Program-made: the position numbers and the translations under genes
Notes under the pieces: model-generated
Database searches by the model: none
What the model was told of the DNA's origin: nothing
The model's input: the letters and a program-made list of their open reading frames with translations, nothing else
NCBI RefSeq assembly: GCF_001888165.1
Contig: NZ_CP015455.1
Location: 1,792,001 to 1,856,000, forward strand
Reading direction: 5' to 3'
DNA: 64,000 nt
Source of the DNA: Syntrophotalea acetylenica
GTDB taxonomy: Bacteria; Desulfobacterota; Desulfuromonadia; Desulfuromonadales; Syntrophotaleaceae
Part shown: one piece after another, positions 1-10,244 of the stretch
Position numbering within the stretch: the stretch's first letter is position 1
How the letters are laid out: every line of letters starts with the position of its first letter

Positions 1-287
1 CCATCGACGTCGTAATCCCCGTGCACCGCGATCCCCTCCCCTTGACGCAGGGCCTGCGCCAGGCGCTCCACGGCGCGCTGCATGTCCGCCATCTGAAAAG
101 GATCGGGCATGGCGGACAGCCGGGCTTCGAGAAACTCGCGAACTTCTTCGAGAGAGGGAAGGTCGCGGCGGCGCAGCACTTCCTCGGCCAGATGCGAAAC
201 ACCCAAACACCGTTGCAGATCCACTCCCTGCAGAGCCTCGCTGCGAGGGCGTTCAATCCAGAGCGTATCCAGATGCGGCGTTACCAT
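1..287 (-). CDS. recJ: Single-stranded-DNA-specific exonuclease RecJ, N-terminal part (cut by window edge)
   Basis: The minus-strand frame from the ATG at 285-287 stays open to the window edge and encodes about 95 residues. It ends in IAVHGDYDVDG, which matches motif I (DYDVDG, metal-binding aspartates) of the DHH phosphoesterase family, at the position where it lies in RecJ. RecJ is a 5'-3' exonuclease on single-stranded DNA used in recombination and repair. It follows secF on the same strand, as in other Desulfuromonadales where yajC-secD-secF-recJ is a common order (recalled). The remaining DHH and DHHA1 domains lie outside the window, so the identity rests on one motif plus context. Confidence 0.85.
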   Translation of the reverse strand, partial: MVTPHLDTLWIERPRSEALQGVDLQRCLGVSHLAEEVLRRRDLPSLEEVREFLEARLSAMPDPFQMADMQRAVERLAQALRQGEGIAVHGDYDVD

Positions 288-315
288 GTTCCCCCTTGTG
301 TTTTGTCCTTCCAAT

Positions 316-354
316 GTGATCGGGCCAGGAGGTTTCCCTTCCCGGCCCGATCAC
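316..354 (-). terminator. Inverted repeat between secF and recJ, possible terminator or attenuator
   Basis: An 11-bp perfect inverted repeat (GTGATCGGGCC at 316-326 and its complement at 344-354) with a 17-nt loop lies between the secF stop and the recJ start. On the minus strand no clear T-run follows it, so it may be an attenuating or mRNA-stabilising hairpin rather than a strong terminator. Confidence 0.45.
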
Positions 355-376
355 GTCAGTTGCTTAAAGCCTTGAA

Positions 377-1294
377 TCAGGAAGCCGTGGCATTGCGCCG
401 TTTCTTCATATCGTCCCAGACCAGAAGAACCGGGCTGGCGACGAAAATAGAGGAATAGGTGCCAATCAGAATCCCGACCAGCATGGCGAAGGCGAAATTG
501 TGAATGACCCCGCCGCCGAACAGAAACAAAGCCAACACGACAAGCAACGTGGTGCCCGAGGTGAGAATCGTGCGGGACAGAGTTTCATTGATGCTGCCAT
601 TGACCGTCTGATCGAAGGACTGCTTCGGATGCCGCCCGATATTTTCGCGAATCCGATCGTACACGATGATGGTGTCGTTCAGTGAATATCCGATGATGGC
701 CAGGAACGCGGCAATGATCGGCAGGTCGATCTCCTTGCCGAACAGGGAGAACGCTCCGAGGGTAATGAGCACATCGTGCGCCAGGGCAATGACAGCGCCG
801 ACGGCGAATTTGAATTCGAAGCGAATGGTAATGTAGATCAGTACCCCGATCATGGCAAACAGGATAGCCATAAGCCCTTTTTTGCGCAGATCCTTGCCCA
901 CCTGTGGTCCGACCATTTCAACGCGCCGGATATCCACCGTTCCTTTACCGTAAGCCTGTTCAAGATGCGCGCCGACCTGCTGCGCCATCCCCTCGAGTTC
1001 GGAACTGGTGTCCTGCAGGCGAAGCATGAACTCCTGCGAGTCCCCCTCGAATTTCTGCACCAACAGACCTTTCAGGTGCATGCCCTTGAGGGCGGATTTG
1101 ATATCGGCGGCCCGGGTGGCTTCGGAGAATTTGACCTGGATCAGGGTACCACCGGCAAAATCAATGCCGTATTCAGGTCCGCCTCTGGCAATCAGGGAAA
1201 CAAGCCCGGCAACCACCAGCAACAGAGAAAAGATCAGCGCCAGCTTGCGCCGGCCGACAAAGTTGATATTGATATCGTGCTTGACGATTTGCAT
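377..1294 (-). CDS. secF: Protein translocase subunit SecF
   Basis: A 305-residue inner-membrane protein matching SecF in length and layout. It has an N-terminal membrane segment (about residues 17-36, after the FVGRRKLALIFS start), the GIDFAGGTLIQVKF motif, a periplasmic domain, then five membrane segments with the family motif near DTIIVYDRIREN. SecF works with SecD in the Sec translocon accessory complex, using the proton gradient to complete export of preproteins. It starts 10 nt after the secD stop, in the same operon. The ATG start has a plausible GGAG-type ribosome site. Confidence 0.97.
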   Translation of the reverse strand: MQIVKHDININFVGRRKLALIFSLLLVVAGLVSLIARGGPEYGIDFAGGTLIQVKFSEATRAADIKSALKGMHLKGLLVQKFEGDSQEFMLRLQDTSSELEGMAQQVGAHLEQAYGKGTVDIRRVEMVGPQVGKDLRKKGLMAILFAMIGVLIYITIRFEFKFAVGAVIALAHDVLITLGAFSLFGKEIDLPIIAAFLAIIGYSLNDTIIVYDRIRENIGRHPKQSFDQTVNGSINETLSRTILTSGTTLLVVLALFLFGGGVIHNFAFAMLVGILIGTYSSIFVASPVLLVWDDMKKRRNATAS

Positions 1295-1304
1295 GCCACC
1301 CTCC

Positions 1305-2906
1305 CTAGATACTCAACCGCTTGACCTGGTAACGTTCCAGGAAAAAGTCGAAAACTACGCGCGAAACAAAGATGGCCGTAAAAAGGGAAGATACAATCCC
1401 CACCGACAGGGTCACGGCGAATCCTTTGACCGGGCCGGTGCCGAACTGGAACAGCACCAAAGCGGCGATCAAGGTTGTAATATTGGCATCCATAATCGTC
1501 AAAAAAGCCTTGCTGTAACCAGCCTCAAGCGCATTTCGGACCGTTTTTCCAAGACGCAGTTCCTCGCGGATACGTTCGTAAATCAGCACGTTGGCGTCGA
1601 CGGCCATTCCCAGAGTCAGCACAATACCGCCGATCCCCGGCAGGGTGAGACTGGCCTTGAAGAGGCTGAGCAGCGCCAGAATGAATATCAGATTGAGCAC
1701 CAGCGCCAGGTTTGCCACCAGTCCGGCGAGATTGTAATAGATTGCCATGGCAACCACCACAGCGACGCTGCCGATAATGACCGACAAAATCCCCTGATTG
1801 ATGGAATCGAGACCGAGGGACGGACCCACTGTACGATTTTCGAGAATGGTAACCGGCGCGGGCAGCGAACCGGCACGCAGAACAATCGCCAGGTCGGTGG
1901 CCTCCTGCTCGTCAAAGGAACCGGAGATCTGTGCACTGCCGCCGGAGATCCTCTCGCGTATGACCGGTGCCGAGTAGACAGTATCGTCCAGCACGATGGC
2001 CATGCGCTGGCCAATGTTGGCGGCGGTAATCTGATCGAAGCGCTTGGCGCCCACGGCGTTGAAATCGATGGAAACGTAGGGTTCGTTAAAGCGGGGGTCG
2101 ATACGCACCTGGGCGTCGGAGACCAGATCGCCAGTCAGGACGGTTTTATCGTATACAACCAAAGGGACCTGGGTAACGGTCCCGGTCTTCCGGTCGACCA
2201 TCCGTTCGTACAGAAGACGGGTTCCGGGAGGCAGCGCCCCGCCGGCAACGGCTTGCGCATCGACATTGTCCGCCACCATCTTGAACTCCAGCAGGGCGGT
2301 CTTGCCCAGCAGGGCAACGGCGCGCTTGGGCTCCTTGACCCCGGGCAACTGCACCAGGATGCGATCACTTCCCTGTCGCTGCAGAACCGTTTCACTGACC
2401 CCGAACTGATCGATACGGTTGCGCAGTGTCTCCAGCGCCTGCTTGACAGCGTTGTCCTTGATAGCCGACACCGCCTCCGTGGAATAGCGGAAGTTTTTTT
2501 CGATATACCCGCCCTGGGTCTCAAGGGTCAGCGGCTCGAGGTCAGCATAAACGCCCTCGCTCATCAGAGCATCGATCTGGCGGCCCGCCTCATCGTCGTA
2601 GACCACAACCGTCAGGCGATCATTGCCGGTCCTCGATACCCGCTTGAAAATAATATCCTTGTCCCTCAGCTCGCCCTCGATCTGGTCAACCAGTCCGTCA
2701 ACCCGGCTTTCCACAGCCTTGTCGACGTCCACCCCGAGCACAAGATGCATGCCTCCCTGCAGGTCGAGACCGAGATGCAGAGGATCAAAACTTTTTTTCA
2801 GCCAGTTAGGGGTACTGTTGGGAAACAGCGTCGGCATTAATACCAACATGGACAGGACGAGGCACAACAGAACGACCCCTCCCCGCAGCTTGATGCTTTT
2901 GGACAT
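1305..2906 (-). CDS. secD: Protein translocase subunit SecD
   Basis: A 533-residue SecD. It shows a signal-anchor segment at the N-terminus, the PLHLGLDLQGGMHLVLGVD motif, a large periplasmic P1 region, then the SecD/SecF membrane domain with GMAVDANVLIYERIREEL near residue 440. It is the partner of SecF in the SecDF-YajC complex. An AAGGAG ribosome site lies 12 nt before the ATG. It lies between yajC and secF on the minus strand. Length and motifs agree with the family, with no sign of truncation. Confidence 0.97.
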   Translation of the reverse strand: MSKSIKLRGGVVLLCLVLSMLVLMPTLFPNSTPNWLKKSFDPLHLGLDLQGGMHLVLGVDVDKAVESRVDGLVDQIEGELRDKDIIFKRVSRTGNDRLTVVVYDDEAGRQIDALMSEGVYADLEPLTLETQGGYIEKNFRYSTEAVSAIKDNAVKQALETLRNRIDQFGVSETVLQRQGSDRILVQLPGVKEPKRAVALLGKTALLEFKMVADNVDAQAVAGGALPPGTRLLYERMVDRKTGTVTQVPLVVYDKTVLTGDLVSDAQVRIDPRFNEPYVSIDFNAVGAKRFDQITAANIGQRMAIVLDDTVYSAPVIRERISGGSAQISGSFDEQEATDLAIVLRAGSLPAPVTILENRTVGPSLGLDSINQGILSVIIGSVAVVVAMAIYYNLAGLVANLALVLNLIFILALLSLFKASLTLPGIGGIVLTLGMAVDANVLIYERIREELRLGKTVRNALEAGYSKAFLTIMDANITTLIAALVLFQFGTGPVKGFAVTLSVGIVSSLFTAIFVSRVVFDFFLERYQVKRLSI

Positions 2907-2915
2907 GGCTGGTCA

Positions 2916-3092
2916 CTACTCCTTTCGCAATCGATGACAGCGCGCCCGCCCGGCCCGGAAACCGGCAGGCGATCCGACGAACAGGACCGCTGCCAACGCG
3001 CAGGCAAGGTGCAGACACCCGGCAACCGCCGGATCCACAAACAAACGGCTATTCAACAACCGCCCCGCGAGGAAAAAGCGGAGCGGAATCAT
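2916..3092 (-). CDS. Possible 58-residue membrane miniprotein between yajC and secD
   Basis: An ATG-initiated frame fills most of the 222-nt gap between yajC and secD. The predicted peptide starts MIPLRFFLAGRLL and has one hydrophobic stretch (about residues 24-45, ending near AAVLFVGSPAGF), then a basic tail. Its stop lies inside the secD ribosome-binding region (AAGGAG-TAG), which would suit translational coupling. The ribosome site is weak (GGGTG, 7 nt upstream) and I recognise no family. It could equally be untranslated spacer. Confidence 0.25.
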   Translation of the reverse strand: MIPLRFFLAGRLLNSRLFVDPAVAGCLHLACALAAVLFVGSPAGFRAGRARCHRLRKE

Positions 3093-3128
3093 AAAAGCGC
3101 ACCCGGGAAACGAAACTGCGATGCGGGT

Positions 3129-3440
3129 TCAGCCCTGTTCCACACTCACGATGGAGGAACGATTGACCCTGATTTTGACGCCCGTGGCAACTTCGAGGGA
3201 CACGATGTTGTCCTGCACACTGGCGACCTTGCCGTGAATGCCACCGGCGGTGACGATCTGATCGCCGACCTTGAGTCCGTCAACCAGTTGTTTATGCTCT
3301 TTGGCACGTTTCTGCTGTGGCCGGATCAGGAGAAAGTAAAAGATGCCGAACATCAGCACCAGCATGATAATGGTACTGTAGGGGTTGGACTGACCGCCGG
3401 GGGGCGATGCCATGGCATGGGCTTCGGAAATCCAGAACAT
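3129..3440 (-). CDS. yajC: Preprotein translocase subunit YajC
   Basis: A 103-residue protein with one membrane segment (about residues 22-42) followed by LIRPQQKRAKEHKQLVDGL and the conserved GDQIVTAGGIHGKV stretch, both hallmarks of YajC. YajC associates with SecDF and SecYEG in the inner membrane. It lies upstream of secD, 87 nt after the tgt stop. A GAGCCGAT-type site precedes the ATG. Length is typical. Confidence 0.96.
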   Translation of the reverse strand: MFWISEAHAMASPPGGQSNPYSTIIMLVLMFGIFYFLLIRPQQKRAKEHKQLVDGLKVGDQIVTAGGIHGKVASVQDNIVSLEVATGVKIRVNRSSIVSVEQG

Positions 3441-3526
3441 AATCGGCTCCTTCGGGTTGAAGTGTGGTTATTCGTTTACAATCTGTTAGCAGCCTACCAT
3501 AAAAAACAGACGGACTCAGGTGTTTT

Positions 3527-4738
<1,212 letters not shown>

Positions 4739-4780
4739 TCAAAACTGTCCTGCGCCGATATGCCACGGGGCACCGCCGGC

Positions 4781-5812
4781 TCAGAGGATCAACATACAAT
4801 CGCCATAGCTGAAAAAACGAAAACGCTCGGCCACGGCCCTTCGGTAAGCCTCGAGGACAAAATCCCGGCCTGCAAAAGCCGCTACCAGCATCAGCAAAGT
4901 TGAGCAGGGTAAATGGAAGTTGGTTATCAGCCCGTCTATAATCCGGAAGTCAAAGCCGGGCCGGATAAACAGGTCGCAACTGCCCTGCCCCTCGCACAGC
5001 CTGCCACGGTCATCGACAGCGTATTCCAGGGTGCGCGTACTGGTAGTGCCAAGAGCAATGACACGCCGCCCCTCCTGCTTGGCAAGATTGACAGCCGCCG
5101 CGGTATCCGCCGGCACAATGTAATTTTCCTCGTGCATGCGATGTTCGGCCAGATTATCGGTGCGCACCGGCAGAAAAGTCCCAAGCCCGACATGCAGCGT
5201 CAAAGTGCGGATATCGACCCCCCTGGTCCGCAGAGCCTGAAGGATTCCCCCGGTAAAATGAAGGCCGGCGGTGGGTGCGGCAACGGCACCCGCCGCTCTG
5301 GCGAAGACGGTTTGATAGCGGATATGATCTTCTTCGGTGGCTTCCCGTCGGATATAAGGCGGAAGCGGAATTCGTCCGACCCGGCCAAGGACCGCGGCAA
5401 AGTCTCCGGGGCATTCGAAACGCACATGCCGGTAGGGAGAAGCGCCTCCTTCGGTAACGACACCCTCAAGTCCTTCCCCGAAACACAGGCGCATGCCGGT
5501 GCGAGGCGACTTGGAACACCGGGTCAGGCAGGCCCAGGTCTCATCGTCGCCAGGCAGGCGCCGCACCAGAAACACCTCGATACGTCCGCCAGTCTCCTTG
5601 CGGCCCAGAAGACGCGCAGGAATCACCCGTGTATCGTTGACAACAAGCACGTCCCCTGCGCGAAACCAGTCGACGATTTCGGCGAAGCGCGCCAGCTGTG
5701 CCTGTTGCGTTTCCCGGTTAAGAACCATCAGTCGGGAGGACTGGCGTTCCTGCAAAGGGTGCTGGGCAATCAGCGCTTCCGGAAGTTCGAAATCGAAATC
5801 ATTCAGACGCAT
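4781..5812 (-). CDS. queA: S-adenosylmethionine:tRNA ribosyltransferase-isomerase
   Basis: Transfers the ribosyl part of SAM to preQ1-modified tRNA, making epoxyqueuosine. The 343-residue product begins MRLNDFDFELPEALIAQHP, matching the usual QueA start, and contains NDTRVIPARL, AAPTAGLHFT, LHVGLGTFLPVR and NFHLPCSTLLMLVAAFAG. The ATG at 5812 fits the family start. A TTG at 5836 has a better ribosome site (GGAG, 7 nt) and would add eight residues. It is followed by tgt, so two queuosine genes are adjacent. Confidence 0.96.
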   Translation of the reverse strand: MRLNDFDFELPEALIAQHPLQERQSSRLMVLNRETQQAQLARFAEIVDWFRAGDVLVVNDTRVIPARLLGRKETGGRIEVFLVRRLPGDDETWACLTRCSKSPRTGMRLCFGEGLEGVVTEGGASPYRHVRFECPGDFAAVLGRVGRIPLPPYIRREATEEDHIRYQTVFARAAGAVAAPTAGLHFTGGILQALRTRGVDIRTLTLHVGLGTFLPVRTDNLAEHRMHEENYIVPADTAAAVNLAKQEGRRVIALGTTSTRTLEYAVDDRGRLCEGQGSCDLFIRPGFDFRIIDGLITNFHLPCSTLLMLVAAFAGRDFVLEAYRRAVAERFRFFSYGDCMLIL

Positions 5813-5894
5813 ATGATGGTTTACAACTTTCGTCAATGCCAGGCTCCGGGCAGCATAATCTGCCTGTGCAGATCATGCTGATAACTCGCGGAAC

Positions 5895-6083
5895 TCATCC
5901 TTTAACCAGATACACCAGCAGCAACCCGCTTGCCATAAGCAACAGTCCCATACCGCGCATGATGCGATCGGGTATGCGCAAAAAGCCAAGCAGCATTTTT
6001 TTCATACCGGCAGGCGAAACAAACCAGGGCATGCCCTCGACGATCAGCACCACCCCCATCACCGTCACCATAAAATCGACCAT
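5895..6083 (-). CDS. DUF2065 (YjeT-like) small inner-membrane protein
   Basis: A 62-residue protein with two hydrophobic segments (about residues 5-21 and 43-60) linked by a basic stretch (MKKMLLGFLRIPDRIMRGMG). This layout and the VTVMGVVLIVEGMPWF motif match the DUF2065 family of short membrane proteins of unknown function, often found beside hflC/purA or in housekeeping clusters. The ATG at 6083 has AGAGGA eight bases upstream and is preferred to an upstream in-frame start at 6140. Confidence 0.8.
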   Translation of the reverse strand: MVDFMVTVMGVVLIVEGMPWFVSPAGMKKMLLGFLRIPDRIMRGMGLLLMASGLLLVYLVKG

Positions 6084-6224
6084 GGCAGCATTCCTCTTGT
6101 CAAAGGGCGCTATCTTAATCTTCCCGGCAGGCACTGTCAAGAAATGCGGCCGCAGACCGGTGTCATGGAACTCCCTGCCACCCTGACCTGGCAGCTATGA
6201 CCGACCGCTGCCAGCAACCTGCCC

Positions 6225-8033
6225 TTATTCGGATTTGCGGTTCTGGCCAGATTTTTTTCCATGTCGTCTGGCACTGGCGGAAGCGGAAATCTGGCGGCGT
6301 TTATCCACCCCCTTACCCAGCAGCCGATCTGCTGCATCAAGGCGGCCGCAGCTTTGCAATGCATGCATGATACTGGTTCGCTGTTCCGGCAGGTGCCACA
6401 GCAGCAAGGCTTTTTGCAGGCGCCTTTCCCGATCGCCCCTGGCAACATGGACCGATCTTCCGGTCTCGGGGTCGATGCCGGTGTGATACATGCAGGTTGC
6501 CAGCGTTCCCGGCGTCGGCGTAAATTCCTGCACCTGTTCGACACGCAACCCGTTCTCCTTTAAAAACAGTGCGGTGTCGACCATGTCCCCCAGGGTGCAA
6601 CCGGGGTGCCCGGCGATAAGATAGGGAACTATCGCCTGTCGCCTGCCCTGCTCGCGATTAAACAAGCGAAAACCATGCAGAAAACGCAGGAAAATAGCCG
6701 GTCCCGGCTTGCGCATGATCTTCGCCACCTTGCCGCTCAAGGTTTCCGGCGCGACCTTGAGCAGGCCGCTGATGTGCCGTTCCAGCAGTTGCCGGGAATA
6801 GGCCGGCTGTTGCTCCAGGAGATCGAGACGCACGCCGGATGCGACGAACACGTGACGCACGTTGGGCAACGCCCCGATTTTTTTCAACATCGCGGCGATG
6901 GCTTTATCTTCGGCCACGAGATGCTTGCAGGGTTCGGGAAACAGGCAGCCCTGGCGGCGGCAGTTGCGGCGCGCCTCGGCATTGCCACAATGCGCACCGT
7001 ACATATTGGCGGATGGTCCGCCGACATCGGTGATTGTGCCCCGAAAACCTTCGGATTCAGCCATCCTGGCGGCTTCGGCCAGAATGGAAGCTTCGGAACG
7101 GGACTGTATTGTTTTTCCCTGATGGGAGGCAATGGCACAGAAGGCACAGCCGCCAAAACATCCCCGGTGGCTGGTTATGGAGTAGCGGATCTGTTCAAAG
7201 GCTGGAATCGGGTCGGTGTAACCGGGATGCGGCAGGCGACTGAACGGCAAGGCATACAATGCGTCCAGCTGCTGTTGGTCGAGGGGTAAAGCCGGAGGGT
7301 TGACAAGGACCCAGCGCTCGCCGTGATGCTGTGCGACACGACGCCCCCGGTAAGGGTCGGCTTCAGCTGCCGCACGCATGAAAGCGTCATTGAAAGCCGA
7401 CGCGTCCTGGCACACGGTTTCATAGGAAGGCAGTTCGACGGTTCCCGCAGGCGCCTGTGAAACCATGACCGCCGATGCGGGGAGGTCCAGAATTTGAGCA
7501 GGACGGCTTCCGGCCGCGCAGCGCCGCGCCAGCTCCAGAAGACTGGTCTCCGCCATGCCGTAAATCAGCATATCGGCTTTGGCATCGGCCAGCACCGAAC
7601 GGCGTACTTTGTCCGACCAGTAATCGTAATGCGCCAGACGGCGCAGGCTGGCTTCAATCCCGCCGATGACCACCGGAAGCCCTTTGTAGGCGCTCTTGAG
7701 TGCCGCGGTATAAGCGATGACCGCGCGGTTGGGGCGGGCCCCGGCCTGCCCTCCGGGTGTATAGGCATCGTTGTGGCGCAGCTTGCGCGCAGCCGTGTAA
7801 TGGTTCACCATGGAATCCATGGCGCCGGCGGAAACCGCCCCAAACAGTCGCGGCCGGCCCATGACACGAAAAGCATCGCCACGTCTCCAGTCCGGCTGGG
7901 GGAGGATGCCGACCCGAAACCCATGACTAAAGAGAAACCGCGCCAGCAGCGCCACGCCAAATGCCGGATGATCGACATAGGCATCGCCACTGACAAACAG
8001 GACATCGAGTTCGTCCCAGCCTAGGTCCTCCAT
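6225..8033 (-). CDS. YgiQ family radical SAM protein
   Basis: At least 602 residues. It has an N-terminal cobalamin-binding-like half (VSGDAYVDHPAFG, GIEASLRRLAHYDYWSD) and a radical SAM core with the CxxxCxxC cluster motif HRGCFGGCAFCAI near residue 280, then the family C-terminal part (HPGCTLGDMVD, VQEFTPTPGT). The function of YgiQ proteins is unknown. The ATG at 8033 lies inside the conserved region: the family-like sequence SPLFLPTSRRE continues upstream in frame, without a start codon, to the argC stop. The true N-terminus is therefore uncertain, and a missing T near 8058 is possible. The last 40 residues are basic and low in complexity. Confidence 0.9.
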   Translation of the reverse strand: MEDLGWDELDVLFVSGDAYVDHPAFGVALLARFLFSHGFRVGILPQPDWRRGDAFRVMGRPRLFGAVSAGAMDSMVNHYTAARKLRHNDAYTPGGQAGARPNRAVIAYTAALKSAYKGLPVVIGGIEASLRRLAHYDYWSDKVRRSVLADAKADMLIYGMAETSLLELARRCAAGSRPAQILDLPASAVMVSQAPAGTVELPSYETVCQDASAFNDAFMRAAAEADPYRGRRVAQHHGERWVLVNPPALPLDQQQLDALYALPFSRLPHPGYTDPIPAFEQIRYSITSHRGCFGGCAFCAIASHQGKTIQSRSEASILAEAARMAESEGFRGTITDVGGPSANMYGAHCGNAEARRNCRRQGCLFPEPCKHLVAEDKAIAAMLKKIGALPNVRHVFVASGVRLDLLEQQPAYSRQLLERHISGLLKVAPETLSGKVAKIMRKPGPAIFLRFLHGFRLFNREQGRRQAIVPYLIAGHPGCTLGDMVDTALFLKENGLRVEQVQEFTPTPGTLATCMYHTGIDPETGRSVHVARGDRERRLQKALLLWHLPEQRTSIMHALQSCGRLDAADRLLGKGVDKRRQISASASARRHGKKSGQNRKSE

Positions 8034-8159
8034 TTCCCGCCGACTGGTCGGCAGGAAAAGCGGAGAACGATCCGGCGCATAAAGGTTGCCTGGATGGACG
8101 CGCGTGTTAATGACAGCACCCCGGTACGGGCTTGAGCAAAGCAGACTCTCCCAGCAGCA

Positions 8160-9197
8160 TCAGGGATACAGGGGAAGATCCTTCAGCCCGCAATCTTCCT
8201 CCCAGTCCAGCATGATGTTCATATTCTGCACCGCCTGGCTGGCCGCGCCCTTGAGCAGGTTATCGATAACCGAGACGACGATGACACGGCCGGTGCGAGG
8301 GTCCCCGACAACGCCGAGATTACAGAAATTGCTGCCGCGCACATGGAGTATATTGGGTAATTCGCCCTTTGGGTGAACCCGCACAAAAGGTTCATCGGCA
8401 TAACGCCGCGCGAACAATCCCTGCAGCTGCGCCGTATCCATGGGCTGCGTCAAGGTTGCGTAACAGGTGGACAAAATGCCACGGCTGACCGGCAACAGGT
8501 GCGGTGTAAAGCTGACGCGAACCGGCTGCCCCGCCAACTGGCCGAGGGTCTGCTCGATTTCCGGAGTGTGGCGATGCGAAGCCACACCGTAGGCTTTGAA
8601 ACCTTCATTGACCTCGCAATACAGGCTGCCGAGCTTTGCGGTACGTCCGGCTCCGCTGGTACCCGACTTGCTGTCAATGATCAGGCTGTGTGGATCGATC
8701 AGCATCTTTTCCAGCAACGGGGCCAGCGCCAAAGCGACACTGGTCGGATAGCAACCCGGATTGGCCACCAGACGTACGCCGCGAATATTCTCGCGAAAAA
8801 GCTCAGGGAGCCCATAGATCGCCTCGCCCAGCAACTCGGGGCTGGTATGTTTGTCGTACCATGCCTCATAAACGGCAACATCGCGCAGGCGGTAATCCGC
8901 GGACAGATCGACAACTTTTTTGCCGGCCTTGAGCAATTCGGGAACCACAAGCATGGCGGCCTTGTGAGGCAGTGCGGTAAATACGAAGTCGGATTTTCGG
9001 ATGATGGTATCGAGGTCGACCGGATCAAAGGCCAGATCGATACGTCCGAGCAGTGAAGGGAAAACACTGACAATGGGCGTTCCGGCATTCTGACGGGAAG
9101 TCACGCAGGTAATTTCGACCCGCGGATGATTAAGCAGCAACCGAAGCAGTTCGACACCGGTATAACCACTGGCGCCGACAATGGCAACTCTGACCAT
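8160..9197 (-). CDS. argC: N-acetyl-gamma-glutamyl-phosphate reductase
   Basis: Reduces N-acetylglutamyl phosphate to the semialdehyde, the third step of arginine synthesis, using NADPH. The 345-residue product starts [21 protein letters not shown] (nucleotide-binding site) and contains the active-site cysteine in [13 protein letters not shown] and [10 protein letters not shown]. The ATG at 9197 has GGAGG five bases upstream; another ATG at 9209 lacks one. It lies directly after the rpsI terminator on the same strand, so it may use a promoter I could not find or depend on read-through. Confidence 0.97.
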   Translation of the reverse strand: MVRVAIVGASGYTGVELLRLLLNHPRVEITCVTSRQNAGTPIVSVFPSLLGRIDLAFDPVDLDTIIRKSDFVFTALPHKAAMLVVPELLKAGKKVVDLSADYRLRDVAVYEAWYDKHTSPELLGEAIYGLPELFRENIRGVRLVANPGCYPTSVALALAPLLEKMLIDPHSLIIDSKSGTSGAGRTAKLGSLYCEVNEGFKAYGVASHRHTPEIEQTLGQLAGQPVRVSFTPHLLPVSRGILSTCYATLTQPMDTAQLQGLFARRYADEPFVRVHPKGELPNILHVRGSNFCNLGVVGDPRTGRVIVVSVIDNLLKGAASQAVQNMNIMLDWEEDCGLKDLPLYP

Positions 9198-9217
9198 GGC
9201 AACCTCCATAAAAGCGA

Positions 9218-9243
9218 AAAGGGAAACCCGCGGGTTTCCCTTT
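9218..9243 (-). terminator. Rho-independent terminator after rplM-rpsI
   Basis: A perfect 13-bp palindrome (AAAGGGAAACCCG and its complement) is followed on the minus strand by TTTTCGCTTTT. It lies 65 nt after the rpsI stop and ends just before the argC ribosome site. Confidence 0.85.
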
Positions 9244-9308
9244 GCACCATAGCTGTAAAGACGCAGAGCTGGGCAGAATGACCGACCCGACCCTGCAACC
9301 CATCCGGA

Positions 9309-9701
9309 TTAACGTTTGGAGAACTGGAACCGTGCGCGGGCGGATTTGCGTCCGTATTTTTTGCGCTCCTTGGCACGGCTGTCGCGGGTAATGAATCCGG
9401 CTTTTTTAAGCACAGCGCGGAGTTCGGGATCGGCCTCGAGCAGAGCCTTGGTGATGCCATGCTTGATGGCACCGGCCTGACCCGAGGGCCCGCCGCCGCA
9501 TACATTGACCAGAATATCGAACTTCCCGACGTTGTTGGTCAGTTCAAGAGGCTGGCGAATAACCATCTTGGAGGTTTCCCGTCCAAAATACTCATCCAGG
9601 GTGCGACGATTGACAGTAATGTTACCTTCCCCCGGCTGCAGCCAGACACGGGCGATGGATGTTTTTCTTTTGCCGGTTGCGTAGAACCTTTGTTCGGCCA
9701 T
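9309..9701 (-). CDS. rpsI: 30S ribosomal protein S9
   Basis: A 130-residue S9 starting [21 protein letters not shown] and ending with the conserved basic tail [22 protein letters not shown], whose last residues reach into the ribosomal P site. It follows rplM by 29 nt, the universal L13-S9 operon. A GGAGATAAAG ribosome site precedes the ATG. Confidence 0.98.
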   Translation of the reverse strand: MAEQRFYATGKRKTSIARVWLQPGEGNITVNRRTLDEYFGRETSKMVIRQPLELTNNVGKFDILVNVCGGGPSGQAGAIKHGITKALLEADPELRAVLKKAGFITRDSRAKERKKYGRKSARARFQFSKR

Positions 9702-9730
9702 CTTTATCTCCTGACTCGGTCCTGAATTCC

Positions 9731-10159
9731 TTAAATGTTCAATTCAAGCGGCTGCTGGGCAGCATGCGGATGCTCGCCGCCGGCATACACCTTCAGCTTG
9801 CGGATCATGTCCCGGCCCAGCTTGTTCCTGGGCAACATGCCTTTGACAGCCTTCCTGATCAGATCTTCGGGCTTCTTGTCAAGCATTTGCGCGGCAGTGG
9901 CCTCGCGCAATCCGCCGGGATATCCGGAGTGGCGGTAATACATCTTGGCAGCCAGTTTATTACCGGTCAGCTTGACCTTTTCGGCATTGATAACGACCAC
10001 AAAATCACCGGTATCCACACTCGGGGAGTAAATCGCCTTGTGCTTGCCGCGCAGGACGCGGGCAATCTCGCTTGCGGCGCGACCCAGCACCTTGCCATCC
10101 AGGTCGACGACATACCAGTTCTTTTTGACTTCGGATTTTTTTGCTACCTGCGTGCTCAT
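9731..10159 (-). CDS. rplM: 50S ribosomal protein L13
   Basis: A 142-residue L13 with [30 protein letters not shown] and the C-terminal [15 protein letters not shown]. The ATG at 10159 has AGAGGAAG upstream and gives the usual family start, so the frame upstream to 10204 is not used. It is transcribed with rpsI from a sigma-70 type promoter at 10216-10244. Confidence 0.98.
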   Translation of the reverse strand: MSTQVAKKSEVKKNWYVVDLDGKVLGRAASEIARVLRGKHKAIYSPSVDTGDFVVVINAEKVKLTGNKLAAKMYYRHSGYPGGLREATAAQMLDKKPEDLIRKAVKGMLPRNKLGRDMIRKLKVYAGGEHPHAAQQPLELNI

Positions 10160-10215
10160 GGCTTCCTCTCTATGCGTAAACTGTGATTTGCGTAACGGGA
10201 CCACAGGGACATCCG

Positions 10216-10244
10216 AATTTAGCGGAACGTTTCAGACATGTCAA
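10216..10244 (-). promoter_or_regulatory. Sigma-70 promoter for rplM-rpsI
   Basis: On the minus strand TTGACA (10239-10244) and TAAATT (10216-10221) are separated by 17 nt. The -10 box overlaps the stop codon of truA, so the ribosomal-protein operon starts inside the end of its upstream neighbour. Confidence 0.7.

Noticed and set aside
1008-2840. 610-codon plus-strand open frame
   Set aside because: It lies antisense to secD and secF, which have clear motifs; its translation is low-complexity and matches no family. Long antisense frames are expected in GC-rich codon patterns.
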